Source: Eucommia ulmoides
Taxonomy: Eukaryota > Streptophyta > Magnoliopsida > Garryales > Eucommiaceae
DNA length: 64,000 bases
Assembly: GCA_016647705.1 (NCBI GenBank)
Contig: CM028336.1
Location: 14,702,880 to 14,766,879 of the forward strand
Direction: 5' to 3'
The notes under the pieces were generated by a model, which was given only the letters and a program-made list of their open reading frames with translations, was not told the DNA's origin and did not search any database. Position numbers and translations under genes: made by a program. Shown piece after piece: positions 49,641 through 61,484 of this stretch (position 1 is its first letter; the number at the start of each line of letters is the position of its first letter).

Positions 49641-52600
49641 TGTAAACATCACATTTTGTCCTACACATTTAGTATCGGATCTAAAGTAAAAGTTTAGATA
49701 AACTTTAAACTAAGATTTAGAGGAAATGAATTTCTACCTCAGATTACATTGGATACTAAACAAAACAACAAAAAAACACAAGAAATATAAAATTATCATT
49801 TTAACTGAATTTAGTATAAGTAAAAGTTTCAACTCAACCTCAAAATTCCTAAAGTTAAAGGGGATTAAAATAACATTATTAAAGACTGATTTTCATGAAA
49901 TCTCTTGTAATATGAATAAAAAATAGTTACTACCCCTTTAACTTAAGAAAATTTCACCAATTATCTTTGTTTTCCGTATTGACCCCTGAAACTTTTACTA
50001 TCACCAGTTTCATCTTTTTGACACCAAAAATACTTCTTTAATTTTTTGTTTAAAGTAAGAATATTTAAGAAATCAAGGCAAAAACATTGATTAAACCATG
50101 AAAATTCCAATTACCCAAAGTAACTAATGCTAAAGACATGGTTCAAAACTAACCAAACCGAATGTTATAATGACAAGTAGTGAAGGCCCATCACACCAAG
50201 GCCTAATCAAGCATTAAATTCCTTATTAATGAGCATCTAATGTGGAGATTGTTTCAAGATCTTTCTAGCAAAATATCTTGGATGGAAAACTGTTACTTAA
50301 AAGTAACTAACGATTACAAAACTAATCAAACCGGTTTTCCATCACATCATGCAATAAATAACCCATCAAGTCAAGGTCACATCAAGCATTTAATGCTTGA
50401 ATCAACCCTTGAAGACTACATTCAATGGATGAAATATTTTTTATCAAAATATCTTATGGAAACTTAGTTACTTCAAAAGTAACTAAATGGTTACAAAATT
50501 AACCAGATCAATTCTCATTCCATCATGGCATTAAATACCCATCAAATCAACATCAAATCAAGCATTAAATACATGAATGACATGTAGAGACTACATTCAT
50601 TAGATTCATTAAATACAAATAGATATTTTCAAGAAAGCTAACTAGATTACTTCGAGTAACTAGTACTTAGCTCGAAAACCGAACCAAAAAACATGACATC
50701 AGGCATTTAATAATCCATGTGTCGACCAATGGTGGCCAATGATGAGAAATCATAAGCAATCATTACCTAGATATTTTGAAGATTGTGTAATCATTACCAA
50801 TTCTAATAATTACTTAGAGAATTTAAGTAAATCTTTAATATTTGGCTCTAACCCAAAAAATGAAGGACATAAAAGGGTCACACCTAGACAAAACATAGCC
50901 TGAGGAAGAGGTTGGGTATTCCTGTGCATTCCCCAATGCGTAGGCTTCTCGAGGCTATAAATAGCAGCCTATTTTTCATTCGGAATAAGGCTTGAACACA
51001 CATATTTTCTCTCTAGTCTCAAAATTCTCTCTCGGGCCTAGAGAATTCTTAAGCTTTCTACTTCAAAAACACTCTCAAATCTTGTAAAAAAAGGCTTCAA
51101 AAAGTTGTTCTTGACATTCTTTAAACAAGATCTCAAGAAACTGTTAAGGAACAATCAAGAACAACCAAGAAGATCAAAGAAGGAGAACATGAAAAAATAC
51201 TTAATGGAATACCACTCCCCTTAGTTAGGTAAGTCTTCTTAAACTTCGCTTTGATTTCATTTAAATACCATTCTATTGCTTGTACATGGCATATTGATTA
51301 GTTCTTAGATGCATAGATCCTGTACATAGTGTAGATATCAAAGAACATGTCAAGAATATCAAGTTCATATCAAGAACATCAAGAACATGTCAAGAACACA
51401 TGAGTTGTGCATAGCATCTTTGATTCTATCAAGAACACATGAAACTAAACTTCAATCAACTCAAAACAAACTTTCGACAAAGGACTACTAACAAACTAAC
51501 ATTTACTTTACTAAAATAGTCTAGATCACTGCCTGGCCCATGTCTTAGGCTTGTGGACTAGCACCTTATATATATACTACTGATGGGGTATTTATCCATT
51601 TATTTCCAAACCGAATTTGATAGTTTTTAAGTATTTTTTATCGTGTTTTAATTTGTTTTAATTAGCTTTTATTTGTTTTTGTATAAATCAGGTGTTTGGG
51701 ATAAAAATGAGCTAAATTGGTTGAAAATTAAGCTAATTGGTGGAACGACAGTGGAAGAACAGTGGAAAAATGATTAAAAATGCCAAGTTGTCCACTGCTG
51801 CAGCAGTGAAACAACAGAGAGCTCAATTTCACTATGTCTTTCCACCGCTACAGCGGTAAAACAATAGAGTGCCCACTGATGAACCACCGCTGTAGCGATC
51901 CAGCCACTACTACAATGGTGACCACTGTGGACATACCCACCACTGTAGCAGTGAACCCTGCACCTGTAAAGTATTTTTTATAGATATTTTGAGATATTTT
52001 TGTTCCCATATCCTCTTCTCGTCTCATTTTTTCGGCCATTAGACCTCATGAGAAATAACATAGGATATTTTTGAGAGTTTTTGGGGAGCTCATTCAAACC
52101 CAAAAAAGAAGTTCATAAAACGAAGAAGGAGAAACGATCTCGGAGTGGTTTTAGCGTCGGATCTTCGAATAACGGCTAAGTTCCTTCGTTTCTTTCTTTA
52201 TTTCTTAACTTTGGTAGTTTCTTTGAGCATGTTTAGCTTGTGTTTTATTGTGTATACGGTGAAGGCCACTGGCTAAACATGGATTATCTATGGGATTAAT
52301 ATAATTTATGAAAATGTCGTTTGTTTGAATTGTGTTTCTTTAACGGTTGTTTTTTGCTATTTGATTGTGTTTACCGATCTTGTATTTCTATTATATACTT
52401 GTTTAGATATATTGAGAAATCAAGGTTTGACACTCGAGAGAGGTAACCCCGAATTCGAACTAGGATTTAAACACAACGTGACGATCTAATGACCGGGATG
52501 GTGTTAGAAAGTGTGCAATCCATGATATTGGGGCGAGACTCATGTGACTTTGTGTTCTAAAAAATGCTAGAGGGAGACTTCGGCGTTAACGCAAAGTCAC

Positions 52601-53748
52601 ATATTCATTCACTTTATACTCGGGAGAGGGAGTAAATGAGTTTACAATACTGAGATTGTCAGATAGGTCGAATACCGTTATTGTTAACTAAACGAAACCA
52701 AACACGTTTAAGTAAATGAATTTAATCCCTAGATAATCCATTCTCCTAAACATCTCAATATAGTATAAATAGTATAATTCGATTAATTAGTATTTTAGTT
52801 TAGTATTTATATTTATAAACAATTTTTATCAGCTAAATAAAGTTCAGTTATGATAATCGTGGTAATTAGCGATAATTTAATACAATCCATATGGATACGA
52901 CAACCCTTCTCATTCACTATTTTATAAAACTTAACCCGTACACTTGCGGTAAAAGTAGCGACGTAATTTATGCACTACCAACTACTCTGTCGAGCCCCTT
53001 GTGGCTAAAATTCAGAATAAAGGGAGGATCTCTATTCCTTCAGGGATAAGTGTACACCTTCTTTAGAATCATTTCCATTTTCTTAGTTACGAGTAGGACT
53101 GACAACCCACGTACGGTTTAGTTACCTGTTTAAACAAAATCATCTTGAAAGGATGAACTACGTTTCAACCTGATTCCCCTTGAAAATAAGGATACAAAGT
53201 CAACCTTTACAGGTTCGGTCGACATAAAAACAAAAAATTATTAAATATGTTTTATCTGTTGTTGCCGTTAGATAGTTAATTGTTTTTATTTCCTTACATA
53301 AAAAATGCATGAAAAGACAAAAACATTAAAAATGGCAATTATTGTGTTAAACAAAACCGAAGGAAATTACTTGGACTTATTTAAACGGGTGCCTTGGGGT
53401 ACCTAGCACCTTCTCCAAGCATAACGACCCCTGAAGTTAAAAGATATATCCGGTAAAAGACCAACTGTTTTCGAGTCAAAACTTGGGCCTTTTTAAAATA
53501 AAAAATGAATTTCTAAAATCCTGGTAACCTAGCACTCAATTTAACTCAATGCTAGATGGCGACTCCGTTTTCTACATAAATCTCAACCCAAAGAACATTT
53601 TCAAAACCAAAGTCTAGAAAAGCCCTTGAAAATTAGTTTTCTAAAATGAATGGATTTTTTGAGAATTTTGAGAAGGAGAAACGAAATCTTGTTTTCCTAT
53701 TCTTCTCATTCTCGTCTTCCTCTACTTCCAAAAATCTGGGGTACGTCA
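49641..53748 (+). repeat. LTR2 of the Ogre-like element, with nested solo LTR
   Basis: It starts TGTAAACATCACATTTTGTCC after the polypurine tract and ends GGTACGTCA. Without the nested 51581-52980 insert and its duplicated ACTAC it is about 2.7 kb. From about 50530 it aligns with LTR1. Confidence 0.78.
51581..52980 (+). mobile_element. 1.4 kb solo LTR, copy A, TSD ACTAC
   Basis: TGATGGGGTATTTATCC to TTATGCACTACCA, exactly 1400 bp, flanked by ACTAC at 51576-51580 and 52981-52985. The empty site is visible in LTR1 at about 39012 (ATACTACACTGTCGAG). There is no coding capacity. It contains several CACCGC...GCGGTG-type palindromes at 51795-51955. Confidence 0.93.
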
Positions 53749-54383
53749 CTAATCGCCCAAAAACATCATTCACAACGGATAAGGCCACCTACTATTTTAA
53801 GGTAATGTCATCTAGATGATAGAACGCTAGTGCAACCTATCTGGAGAACAAGATGTTCAAGTCTAAAATTGGGAAGTCCATGGAGGTTTACATGGATGAC
53901 ATACTTGTCAAGAGCCTGCTGGCCGAGCAACATATCACTGATTTCCAAAGGTGCTTTAACATTCTTTGGATGCACATAATGAAGTTCAATCCCTCCAAGT
54001 GTGTCTCCAGCGTGGCCTCCGGTAAGTTTTTGGGCTTTATGGTCTCAAAGTAGGGAATAAACGCCAACCCAGATCAAATCCGGGCCATCATGGAAATATC
54101 CTCCTCGAGGGCCAAGAAGGAAGTCCAGAGCCTGGCGGGAAGGGTAGTTACCCTAAGCCGCCTCATCTTCCAATCAAGTGATGGGTGTTTTCCCTTCTTC
54201 AAGCTACTAAGGGGAAACAAGACTTACAAATAGACAGAACAGTATGAGCTCTCTTTCCAAGAGCTAAAGCTCTATCTCGTAACTACCCCGTTGTTGACCA
54301 CCCCCACGCTAGGAGAGGAATTATGTTTGTACCTCGCTATATCTCCAACGGCTATGAAATCCTCCCTAATCCGAGAGGTAGGG

Positions 54384-55786
54384 TGGATGCGTATCGCTTT
54401 TTCATGTCTTAATATACTCGCAAGTGCACGAGGTCAAGTTTTGAAATAGTGGACCTTTCTATCAGATATCGTCCTCTGGGAAACGTATTTGATTAATTGA
54501 ATACCGCAATTTGCATGGTCTTATATTATCCCGACGGTTCAAGAAATGTTTGAAGTTAAATATTTAAAAACTAAGTTAAACTAAAAACTATTGGGTTAGT
54601 TCTAATTACATGGATTACCTAGGGATTGATTTCATTCACTTAATATATAATTGACTTTGTTTAATTAACAATAATGATGTTTATCTTATCCGACAATCTC
54701 AGTATCTTAAACTCACTCACTACCTCTCCCAAGTATAAGATGAGTGAATATGTGATTTCGCGTCAACGAATAAGTCCCCCTCAATATCTTAATGACACTA
54801 GGCCGCATTAGTCTTGTCCCAACGTCATGGATTGCACACTCTCTAACTCTCTCCCGGGTTATTAGATCGTCGCGTTGTGTTTACCCTAGTCCGAATTCGA
54901 GAATACCTCTCCCGAGTGTCAAACCCCGTATTCTCAAAACCAACCCTAATACATTAACAAGCATATTAAAATTGTAATAAAATGGTAAACACAATCAAAT
55001 TTACACAAACAACCGTTAAAGAAACATATATTCAATCAAACGTGTATTTACATGAACTACATCGATCCCTATATAATATTTATTTAACCTACCATGATCT
55101 TAACCATTGAAACATTAAAATAAGAAGGATTCATTATCATTCACAATAAAACGTTAAGTTACAAAGATAGAGACAAAGAAAGAAAGATCAAATCTTAAAG
55201 TGGAGTGGTCCACTGTCGCCAAAGATCGATCCAAAAGTGTTTCATCTTCTCCGATATGTGAATATCCTCTTTAGGCTCTCCAAAATAGGCTTAATATCAA
55301 GTGTCTAATGTTAGGGACATCCTTGACAAATAGGGGGAAAAAAAGGTTTAAATAGAAGGCTTCAAAATATCTAGAAAATAGATATTTTCTGCACAGAGTC
55401 ACCGCTGCGGCGGTGAGTAAGTCGGTTTACTTCACCGCTGCAGTGGTGAAGATAAAATTAAGCTCTCTGGACTTTCACCGCCTCGGCGGTGAGAGTGGCA
55501 TATCTCACTGGACTTTCACCGCCTCGGCAGTGAATGACCGTTGGGCGGTGACTTCTGCACAATTCTCCCTGTATCTTCACTACTTCGGCGGTGGGTTTGT
55601 TATCCTAAAACCTTATTTCTTTTACTGTTTCTTCACCTTTTTTACATCGCTTTACTTGTTTGTCACTAGATTACGTTCCTACACCTAATTTACATAAAAA
55701 TAAATAAAAATGTAATAAAATATTACTAAAACACTCGAAAACTACCAAATTCGGCTTAGAAGTAGATAGGTTTTTTTAACCTATCA
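54384..55786 (-). mobile_element. 1.4 kb solo LTR, copy B, inverted, TSD TAGGG
   Basis: 1403 bp. On plus it runs from TGGATGCGTATCGC to ACCTATCA, flanked by TAGGG at 54379-54383 and 55787-55791. Removing it rejoins the Gypsy RNase H frame (LIREVG). Palindromic CACCGCTGCGGCGGTGAG and CACCGCCTCGGCGGTGAG motifs cluster at 55395-55590. Confidence 0.93.
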
Positions 55787-56165
55787 TAGGGCCTGGCCAA
55801 AGCTCAATTTATTACTCTAGCCACATCTTGACACCCACCGAGGTTTGGTACTCCAGGCTGGAAAAGTTAGCACTTGCCTTGCTTGTGGTATCCAGGAAAA
55901 TGAGGCAATATTTCTAGTTCACTCCATAATTGTGCTAACTGTGCATCTTCTATACCTGATACTCCATGCCTCGAAAATGTCCAGGAGATTGATAGTGGTC
56001 TTTTGAGCTCAGTGAGTTCTAGATTAACTATTACCCACGCAAGGCCATTAAAGGTCAGGTTATAACCAATTTAATCGCTAAGTTCAAATTTGTTGAGGAA
56101 TCTCCACCAGAGACGACAGCCTTGTCCAGCCTAAAGAAAACCACCATGGCCTAGTTGCCCAAAAC

Positions 56166-56528
56166 ATGTTTGTCAAGCACCATCATGGAAAGCGAGGCTT
56201 CAAACAAAGACCCTCCTCCTCCAGGATAAAGTTGTTCACCGACAGTTCCTCCAGCCAAAAGAGCAGCGGGGCAGTATTGATTCTGTCTACCCCCACAGGA
56301 GAAGAAATTGAGTACTCTCTCAAGCTTGACTTCAAGGCCACTAACAACGAAACTAAGTACAAGGGGTCAATCGTCGGACTGAGGTTAACCAAACTCATGG
56401 GAGCAACAAACCTCTCAGTCTTTTACGATTCCAAGCTAGTGGTCAATCAAGTGAAAGAGAAGTACCAAGCCAAGGATGCCAATATGGCAAGTTATTTGGA
56501 CAAGGTAAAAGATCACTCGGAACAATAG
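56166..56528 (+). pseudogene. Archaeal-type RNase H domain of the Tat element
   Basis: This 120-residue open stretch has IKLFTDSSSSQKSSGAVLIL, FKATNNETKYKGSIVGLRL and LSVFYDSKLVVNQVKEKYQA. The usual motif set is FVDGS, NNEAEYEAL and YSDSQLVVNQ, so the three acidic positions (Asp, Glu, Asp) are retained although DG-S has become DSS. It lies between the Gypsy RNase H and integrase, as expected for the plant Tat lineage. Confidence 0.85.
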
Positions 56529-56999
56529 CCTTCTCCTAGCCTCATCTATACCATCCAGAAGACCACGACGTGTTCCTATAGAGATTCTCCACGCGCCCAG
56601 TATTGATGAGGTAAAAGAAGTCAACCAAGTCGATGACACAGACGGTTCGCCATGTTAGATAGACCCAATTCAGAAGTACATTAAGCATGGCACCTTCCCG
56701 AGCAACAAAGTTGAGGCTAGGAGACTCTGATACAGGGCCTCTAGATACTGTATCACAAACACAATTCTATAACGGAGATCATTCCATGATCTGGATTCTC
56801 GATGCCTGTGTACGCTATTTCCGAAGAACACGAAGACATGTACAGGAACCACATCGAATAGCGGCCGCTCACATCGAAAATAATACACAATGGGTATATT
56901 GGCTGATGCTAGCCTATGACATAAAATCTATGTGCAAGTATGTGATAAATTCCAAAAGGTTTGTCCCACATCCACAACTACCTCCAACGAAAATAATGC

Positions 57000-57873
57000 A
57001 TATAAGCAGCCCATAGCCTTTTCTCTAGTGCAGAATCGACATCGTCAGACCTTTCCCTGTGGGTACGGACCAATGAAAGTTTTTATTAGTGCCAATCAAC
57101 TATTTCACTAAGTGGGTGGAGACGGAATCCCTAGCCATCATCACTAAAGAGAAAATTCAAAATTGCATATGGAAAAACCTGATGTACCAATTTAGCATTC
57201 AATAGCCATCATTGTCTATAGCAGGAAATAGTTTGACAACGACTTGTTCACAAACCTTTGCTTCGGATTGGGAATTCATAATTACTTTTTATCTCCCGGC
57301 CACCCCCAAGAGAATGGTCAAGTAGCAGTGACCAACCGTACCATTCTTCATACGATCAAGATGCGACTCAACGGATCTAAAGGGGTCTGGGTGGAGGATT
57401 TCTTGGGTGTTCTATGGGCCCACCATACTACTGTCTGGACCCTGACGGGAGAAACACCCTATTCCCTTACCTTTGGAATTGAGTTGGTCATTCCCATAGA
57501 CCTCCAAATTTCTAGCCCCCAAGTGGTGAGTTACATTGAGGGAAGTAACAAGGCCGAGCTAAGGCTCAACTTAAATCTCCTTGAAGAACGCCAAGAACAG
57601 TCTCAAGTGCGAGGAATAACATATCAACAACGGGTGGCCCACTACTATAACAAGCGAGTTTGTCCCCGAGAATTCCAAGTGGGAGACTTGGTCCTAAGAA
57701 AGGTCACCACTACCACCAAAGAACTAGGGATAAGAAAGTTAGGACCCTTGTGGGAAGGCCCAAATCGGGTGATTCGGATCTCAAGACCAGGAACCCATGG
57801 TCTCAAAACAATAGAAGGGAGAAAGCTACCCCACCCGTGGAATTTAGAGCACCTAAAAAATCATTTTTCATGA
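57000..57873 (+). pseudogene. Tat integrase core and C terminus
   Basis: IDIVRPFPVGTDQ (about 57029) carries the first catalytic Asp. After stops, an open stretch from 57244 includes GHPQENGQVAVTNRTILHTI. The family has NGQVEVTN, so the catalytic Glu appears replaced by Ala. Then TVWTLTGETPYSLTFGIE, YNKRVCPREFQVGDLVLRKV and GPLWEGPNRVIRISRPGTH, ending LPHPWNLEHLKNHFS with a stop, as Tat integrases do. There is no chromodomain. The zinc-binding region upstream (about 56840-56990) has lost its Cys pair. Confidence 0.87.
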
Positions 57874-57954
57874 AGCCCTTGTAACATCAACGAAAATTAA
57901 TGAAGAATTTTTTATGTCTTATGCCTCACTCCATTTGATAATACACACCTGAAT

Positions 57955-58560
57955 GCTTAATTGACTGACGAGTATCTCCAGTGAAAAACACTCGATAGCA
58001 AGGTAAAATACCTAAGTTGTCAATTCAACGGCTATGGTGAGACACCTCCAGTAGCGAGGTAACACACCTAAGCCGTTGAACGACCACCATGGTGAGACAC
58101 CTCTGATAGAAGAGTATAATGCCCTTCCAATAACTGATGGCCATAGAGAGAAACCTCCAACCAAGAAGGTAAAATGCCTAAGTCGTCGATTAAGTAGCCA
58201 TGGTGAGACACCCCAGATCTCGGGGTCAAATGCTTAAGCCACTAAATGATGTGATGGTGAGACACCTCATACCATGGGGTAAAACGCTTAAGCCATTAGT
58301 CGGCGTCTCCAACGAAAAAATTCTAAACAAAGAGGTAAAATGCCTAAGTCGGCAACTCAGTAGGTATGGTGAGACACCCTCGGTCATGGGGTAAAATTCC
58401 TAAGAAAGTGAGCAATAGCCATGGTGAGATACCTTCGACCGTGGAATAGAATACCCTTGCTAGCCTACCAGTTGACTTGGTGAGACACCTCTAACCGCGA
58501 GGTAAAACTCTTAAGTTACTGACTGGCTATCTTAACTAAAAACTTTCGTTCGTAGGGTGG
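57955..58560. repeat. About 60 bp tandem repeat downstream of Tat pol
   Basis: About ten diverged units share ATGGTGAGACACCTC and GGTAAAATGCCTAAG followed by a variable CGTCGATTAAGTAGC-like tail. Tandem arrays between pol and the 3' LTR are typical of Tat elements. Confidence 0.85.
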
Positions 58561-59014
58561 ACAGTGTTTCCAAAATAGTTGATGGAAAGGACAAAAAATG
58601 TCTCTATTCTCGTAAAACCTGAGGTCAACAAATCACATGCATAGACAAGCGTAGAGAGTTTCGTTCCACTATCGAGAATGTAGGAAGCTAAATCACGTAT
58701 GGTGCATAATACCACAATAATGACAAAAACCAAAAAGAAAAAGGTACAAACCATCGACTAATTCAATCACAAAGCAAAAACATCCCATTCATTCCCAACC
58801 ATTTTGGCTAAAAGCCCACAACAGGACACACACTCAAAACAAAAAACACAACAAAACAAAATAGAAACAAGTCCATAGACAACTCAGGGCCTCTCTGCTT
58901 CAACATCTCCAGCAACCAGGATCATCTCATCTGGTGTCGGCACAATACCTTTTTTTTCTCTAGAACAACCTATTTTGGCTCCGGCTTTGAATCCCAAACA
59001 ATCGGGTCTTTTTC
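58561..59014. other. Non-coding 3' region of the Tat element
   Basis: There is no clear frame. A-rich stretches lie around 58830-58870. It links the tandem repeats with the antisense ORF. Confidence 0.5.
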
Positions 59015-59457
59015 TCACCAGGGAAGATCTCCAGTAGGGGCCACATGAAGATCTTCGTCCCCAACCGTTATGACGACCGGGTCTCTGTAAAATTGTCGAT
59101 AATTCTCTAATGCCCCCTCTAGAAAATTGTCGGGAATGGAAAATCTCAAGAAAGGTATAGGACCGTTTGAAGCTCCAGCAAAGTAATCCTCAATCACGTC
59201 ATTCCTACAGAATACTCTTCGATCATATAGATAATGAGCATATAGCCTAGTACATACCACATTGTCATTCTTCTTCAACTTGCTCATAGATGCCTACAGT
59301 TGGGTCTTCGCTTGTTCCAGGAAATGTACCTGAGTAGTAAGATCCTCTACTTGAGACTCCAACCCCGTAACCCTAGAGTTTATCTCCGACTCCACCCTTT
59401 AGCTCGCCTTCAAATACATCTGGAGGAATTCATAGCGAGACACCCATGAAGCACACT
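59015..59457 (-). pseudogene. Antisense ORF of a Tat-lineage element (C-terminal part)
   Basis: In one minus-strand frame with only two stops, the read runs from ASWVSRYEFLQMYLKAS through a heptad-like SEINSRVTGLESQVEDLTTQ and HFLEQAKTQL into an uninterrupted end (59015-59287: MSKLKKNDNVVCTRLYAHYL, then DDYFAGAS-like EDYFAGASNGPIPFLRFSIP). Some Tat elements (Grande, Retand, RIRE2 types) carry an extra ORF on the opposite strand between pol and the 3' LTR; the position, strand and coiled-coil character fit. The function is unknown. The N-terminal part is cut off by the LTR inserted at 59458. Confidence 0.6.
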
Positions 59458-60227
59458 TGGTAGCGGAATATTACGTCCCTACTTTCACCGTAAGTGTATG
59501 GGTCAAGTTTTATAGAATAGTGAATTAGAAGGATTGTCGTATCCACAAGGATTAGATTAGATGGTCCTTGAGTACTGCGATTATCATAACTGAACTATAT
59601 TTGGGCAATAAAAATAGAATTTTTATTTTTATAAATAAAATACTAAATTAACAATTAATTAAACTATAATACTAAATAGATTATATGGGAATAGATTATT
59701 TAGGGATTAACTTCATTTACTTATATGTGTTTGATCCAATATAGTTTACATTAACGGTATTCAAATCTATTCGACAATCTAGGTATCTGAAGGTGGCGTT
59801 CGTAAAAACCACTCTGATCTTGTTTCCTCTTCTCCAATTGTGTTCCTCCTCTTTGGTTGGTTGAGAGTGTTTTTTTTTAGAACACTAAAAAAAACTCCCA
59901 AAATGTTCTTAGATAAGTGGGAACAAATCAGGAACAAAAATAAAATATCTAGAAAATATCTAAAAGAGCTGAGCAATCAAAAAGTTAGGGAACTCTCTAT
60001 TCTTTCATCGCTGCAGTGATGGGATGACTGCTACAGCGGTGAAACTATTGTTTTGAATATTTGATCATCTTTCCTCGTTTTTCCACCGTTTTTCGACCGT
60101 TTTTGCTTCTAACCCCTGCTTTGAACAAAAATAAATAAAAACAAATAAAAATGAATTCAAATATTACAAGAATACTCAAAAACTACCAAATTTGGTTTGG
60201 AAATAGATAGATAAATTTCCCCTATCA
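59458..60227 (-). mobile_element. 1.4 kb LTR family, copy C, inverted, internally deleted
   Basis: On plus it runs from TGGTAGCGGAATATTACG to TTTCCCCTATCA, 770 bp. Against copies A and B it lacks an internal block of about 500 bp. It is followed on plus by AATACCCGCAAACTTGAAATTT, which read in reverse looks like the sequence before a 3' LTR (TTTGCGGGTATT). Confidence 0.82.
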
Positions 60228-60259
60228 AATACCCGCAAACTTGAAATTTTGCTAGTCTC

Positions 60260-61484
60260 TGATAGGTGTAATTTACCTATCTATTTTCAAACCGAACTTA
60301 TTAATTTTTTAGTATGTTTAGTACGTTTTAATATATTTTTATTCTTTTGTATTAAATCAGGTGTGTGGGGTGAAAAAGGATGTAAACGGATGCTAAACGA
60401 TCAAATCGGATTAAGAACGGTGGAAAAATAAGCATGGAGGCAATACTTTGAAAAGCAGCCCACCACCGCGGCGGTCACTCTGCACATAGAATTAGATATT
60501 TTTAAGAATATTTTGTTCCCTAATTTCTTTTCCTCTCCTCTTCTTCGGCCATAAGAGACCCTTTAAGGCTTAGGATATTTTAGAAAGAGTTTTGGGAGTG
60601 TTCAATCAATTCCGAAGGAGAAGAACAAGTTGTAAAGAAGGAGAAGCGATCTCGAATCGTTTTTAGCAACAAATCTTTGGACTATGGCTAAGTTTCTTTT
60701 GTTTCTTCTTTATTTTCTTAACTTCGGTAGGTTGTTGAGCATATTTATCTCCTTTTTCATTGTATAAACCGTTATGGCCATGAGCTAAAAGGATTTTGTC
60801 TAGAGATTAATAATATTTATGAAAATGTTGTTTGTTTGACTTTGTGTTTCGTTTATGATTGTTCTTCGTTATTTGATTGTGTTTTTGGTATTGTTATGTT
60901 TATTATGCTTAGATAGATATATTGAGAATACGGGGTTTGACACTCGGGAGAGATAACCCCGAATTCGGATTAGGGTAAACACAACGCAACGATCTAATAA
61001 CCAAAGAGGGAGTTGGAAAGTGTGCAATCAATGACGTTGCGGCGAGACTCATGTGACGTAGTGTCATTAAGACGTTGAGGGGGACTTCTTCGTTGACGCG
61101 AAGTCATATATTCGCTCGTCTTACACTCGGAAGAGGTGGTGAGTGAGTTTATGGACCGAGATTGTCGGATAGGTTGAACGCTGTTAACGTAAACTAAAAC
61201 GAGACCAAACACGTTTTTGTAAACAAAAGTTAATCCCTAGGCAATCTTTTCCCTAAAACATCTCAATATAATATTAGTATAGTTAGATTAATTAACTTAG
61301 TATTAGTATTAATTAATTATAAACTACATTTTTACCGCCTAGATAAAATTAGGTTATGATAATCACGGTACTCGATAATAATCTCAACCATTCCTTATGG
61401 ACACGATACCCCTACTCTCCCCATTTATACTAAAACTTGACCCATACACTTGCGGTGAAAGTGGCGTGCGTTAATTACATGCCA
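60260..61484 (+). mobile_element. 1.4 kb LTR family, copy D
   Basis: TGATAGGTGTAATTTACC to TTACATGCCA, 1225 bp, head-to-head with copy C across a 32 bp spacer. ACACT (59453-59457) and ACATC (61485-61489) outside the pair could be a weak duplication of one joint insertion. Only one clear GC-rich palindrome remains (CCACCGCGGCGGT, about 60463). Confidence 0.82.

Larger units (their letters stand above)
37156..53748 (+). mobile_element. Ogre-like large LTR relic without recognisable pol
   Basis: The plus-strand LTR1 (37985-40382, 5' truncated) is followed by TTGGCGACTCCACTGTGG (40383), a PBS of the type reported for Ogre/Tat elements. A 9.2 kb interior follows, then a polypurine tract (ACAAAGAGGGGCAT) and LTR2 (49641-53748, about 2.7 kb without its nested 1.4 kb insert). 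In the interior I see several tandem-repeat arrays and short Lys/Glu-rich frames (for example 42434-42769), but no RT, integrase or protease motif on either strand. It sits inside the Tat element between its PBS and RT. It is either a non-autonomous large derivative or an Ogre whose pol has been lost. Confidence 0.75.
53754..57873 (+). pseudogene. Tat-lineage Gypsy pol (RT-RNaseH-aRH-INT), split by solo LTR
   Basis: RT: KSMEVYMDDILVKSLLAEQH (about 53877, YMDD kept) and SGKFLGFMVSK, then RAIMEISSSRAKKEVQSLAG (about 54086). Gypsy RNase H: AMKSSLIRE is cut by a solo LTR at 54384 and resumes as IYYSSHILTPTEVWYSRLEK (about 55808). A second, archaeal-type RNase H follows (56166-56528), the mark of the Tat lineage. 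The integrase lies at about 56810-57873. Gag, protease and the front of RT are missing. Stops and frame changes are present throughout. Confidence 0.88.
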
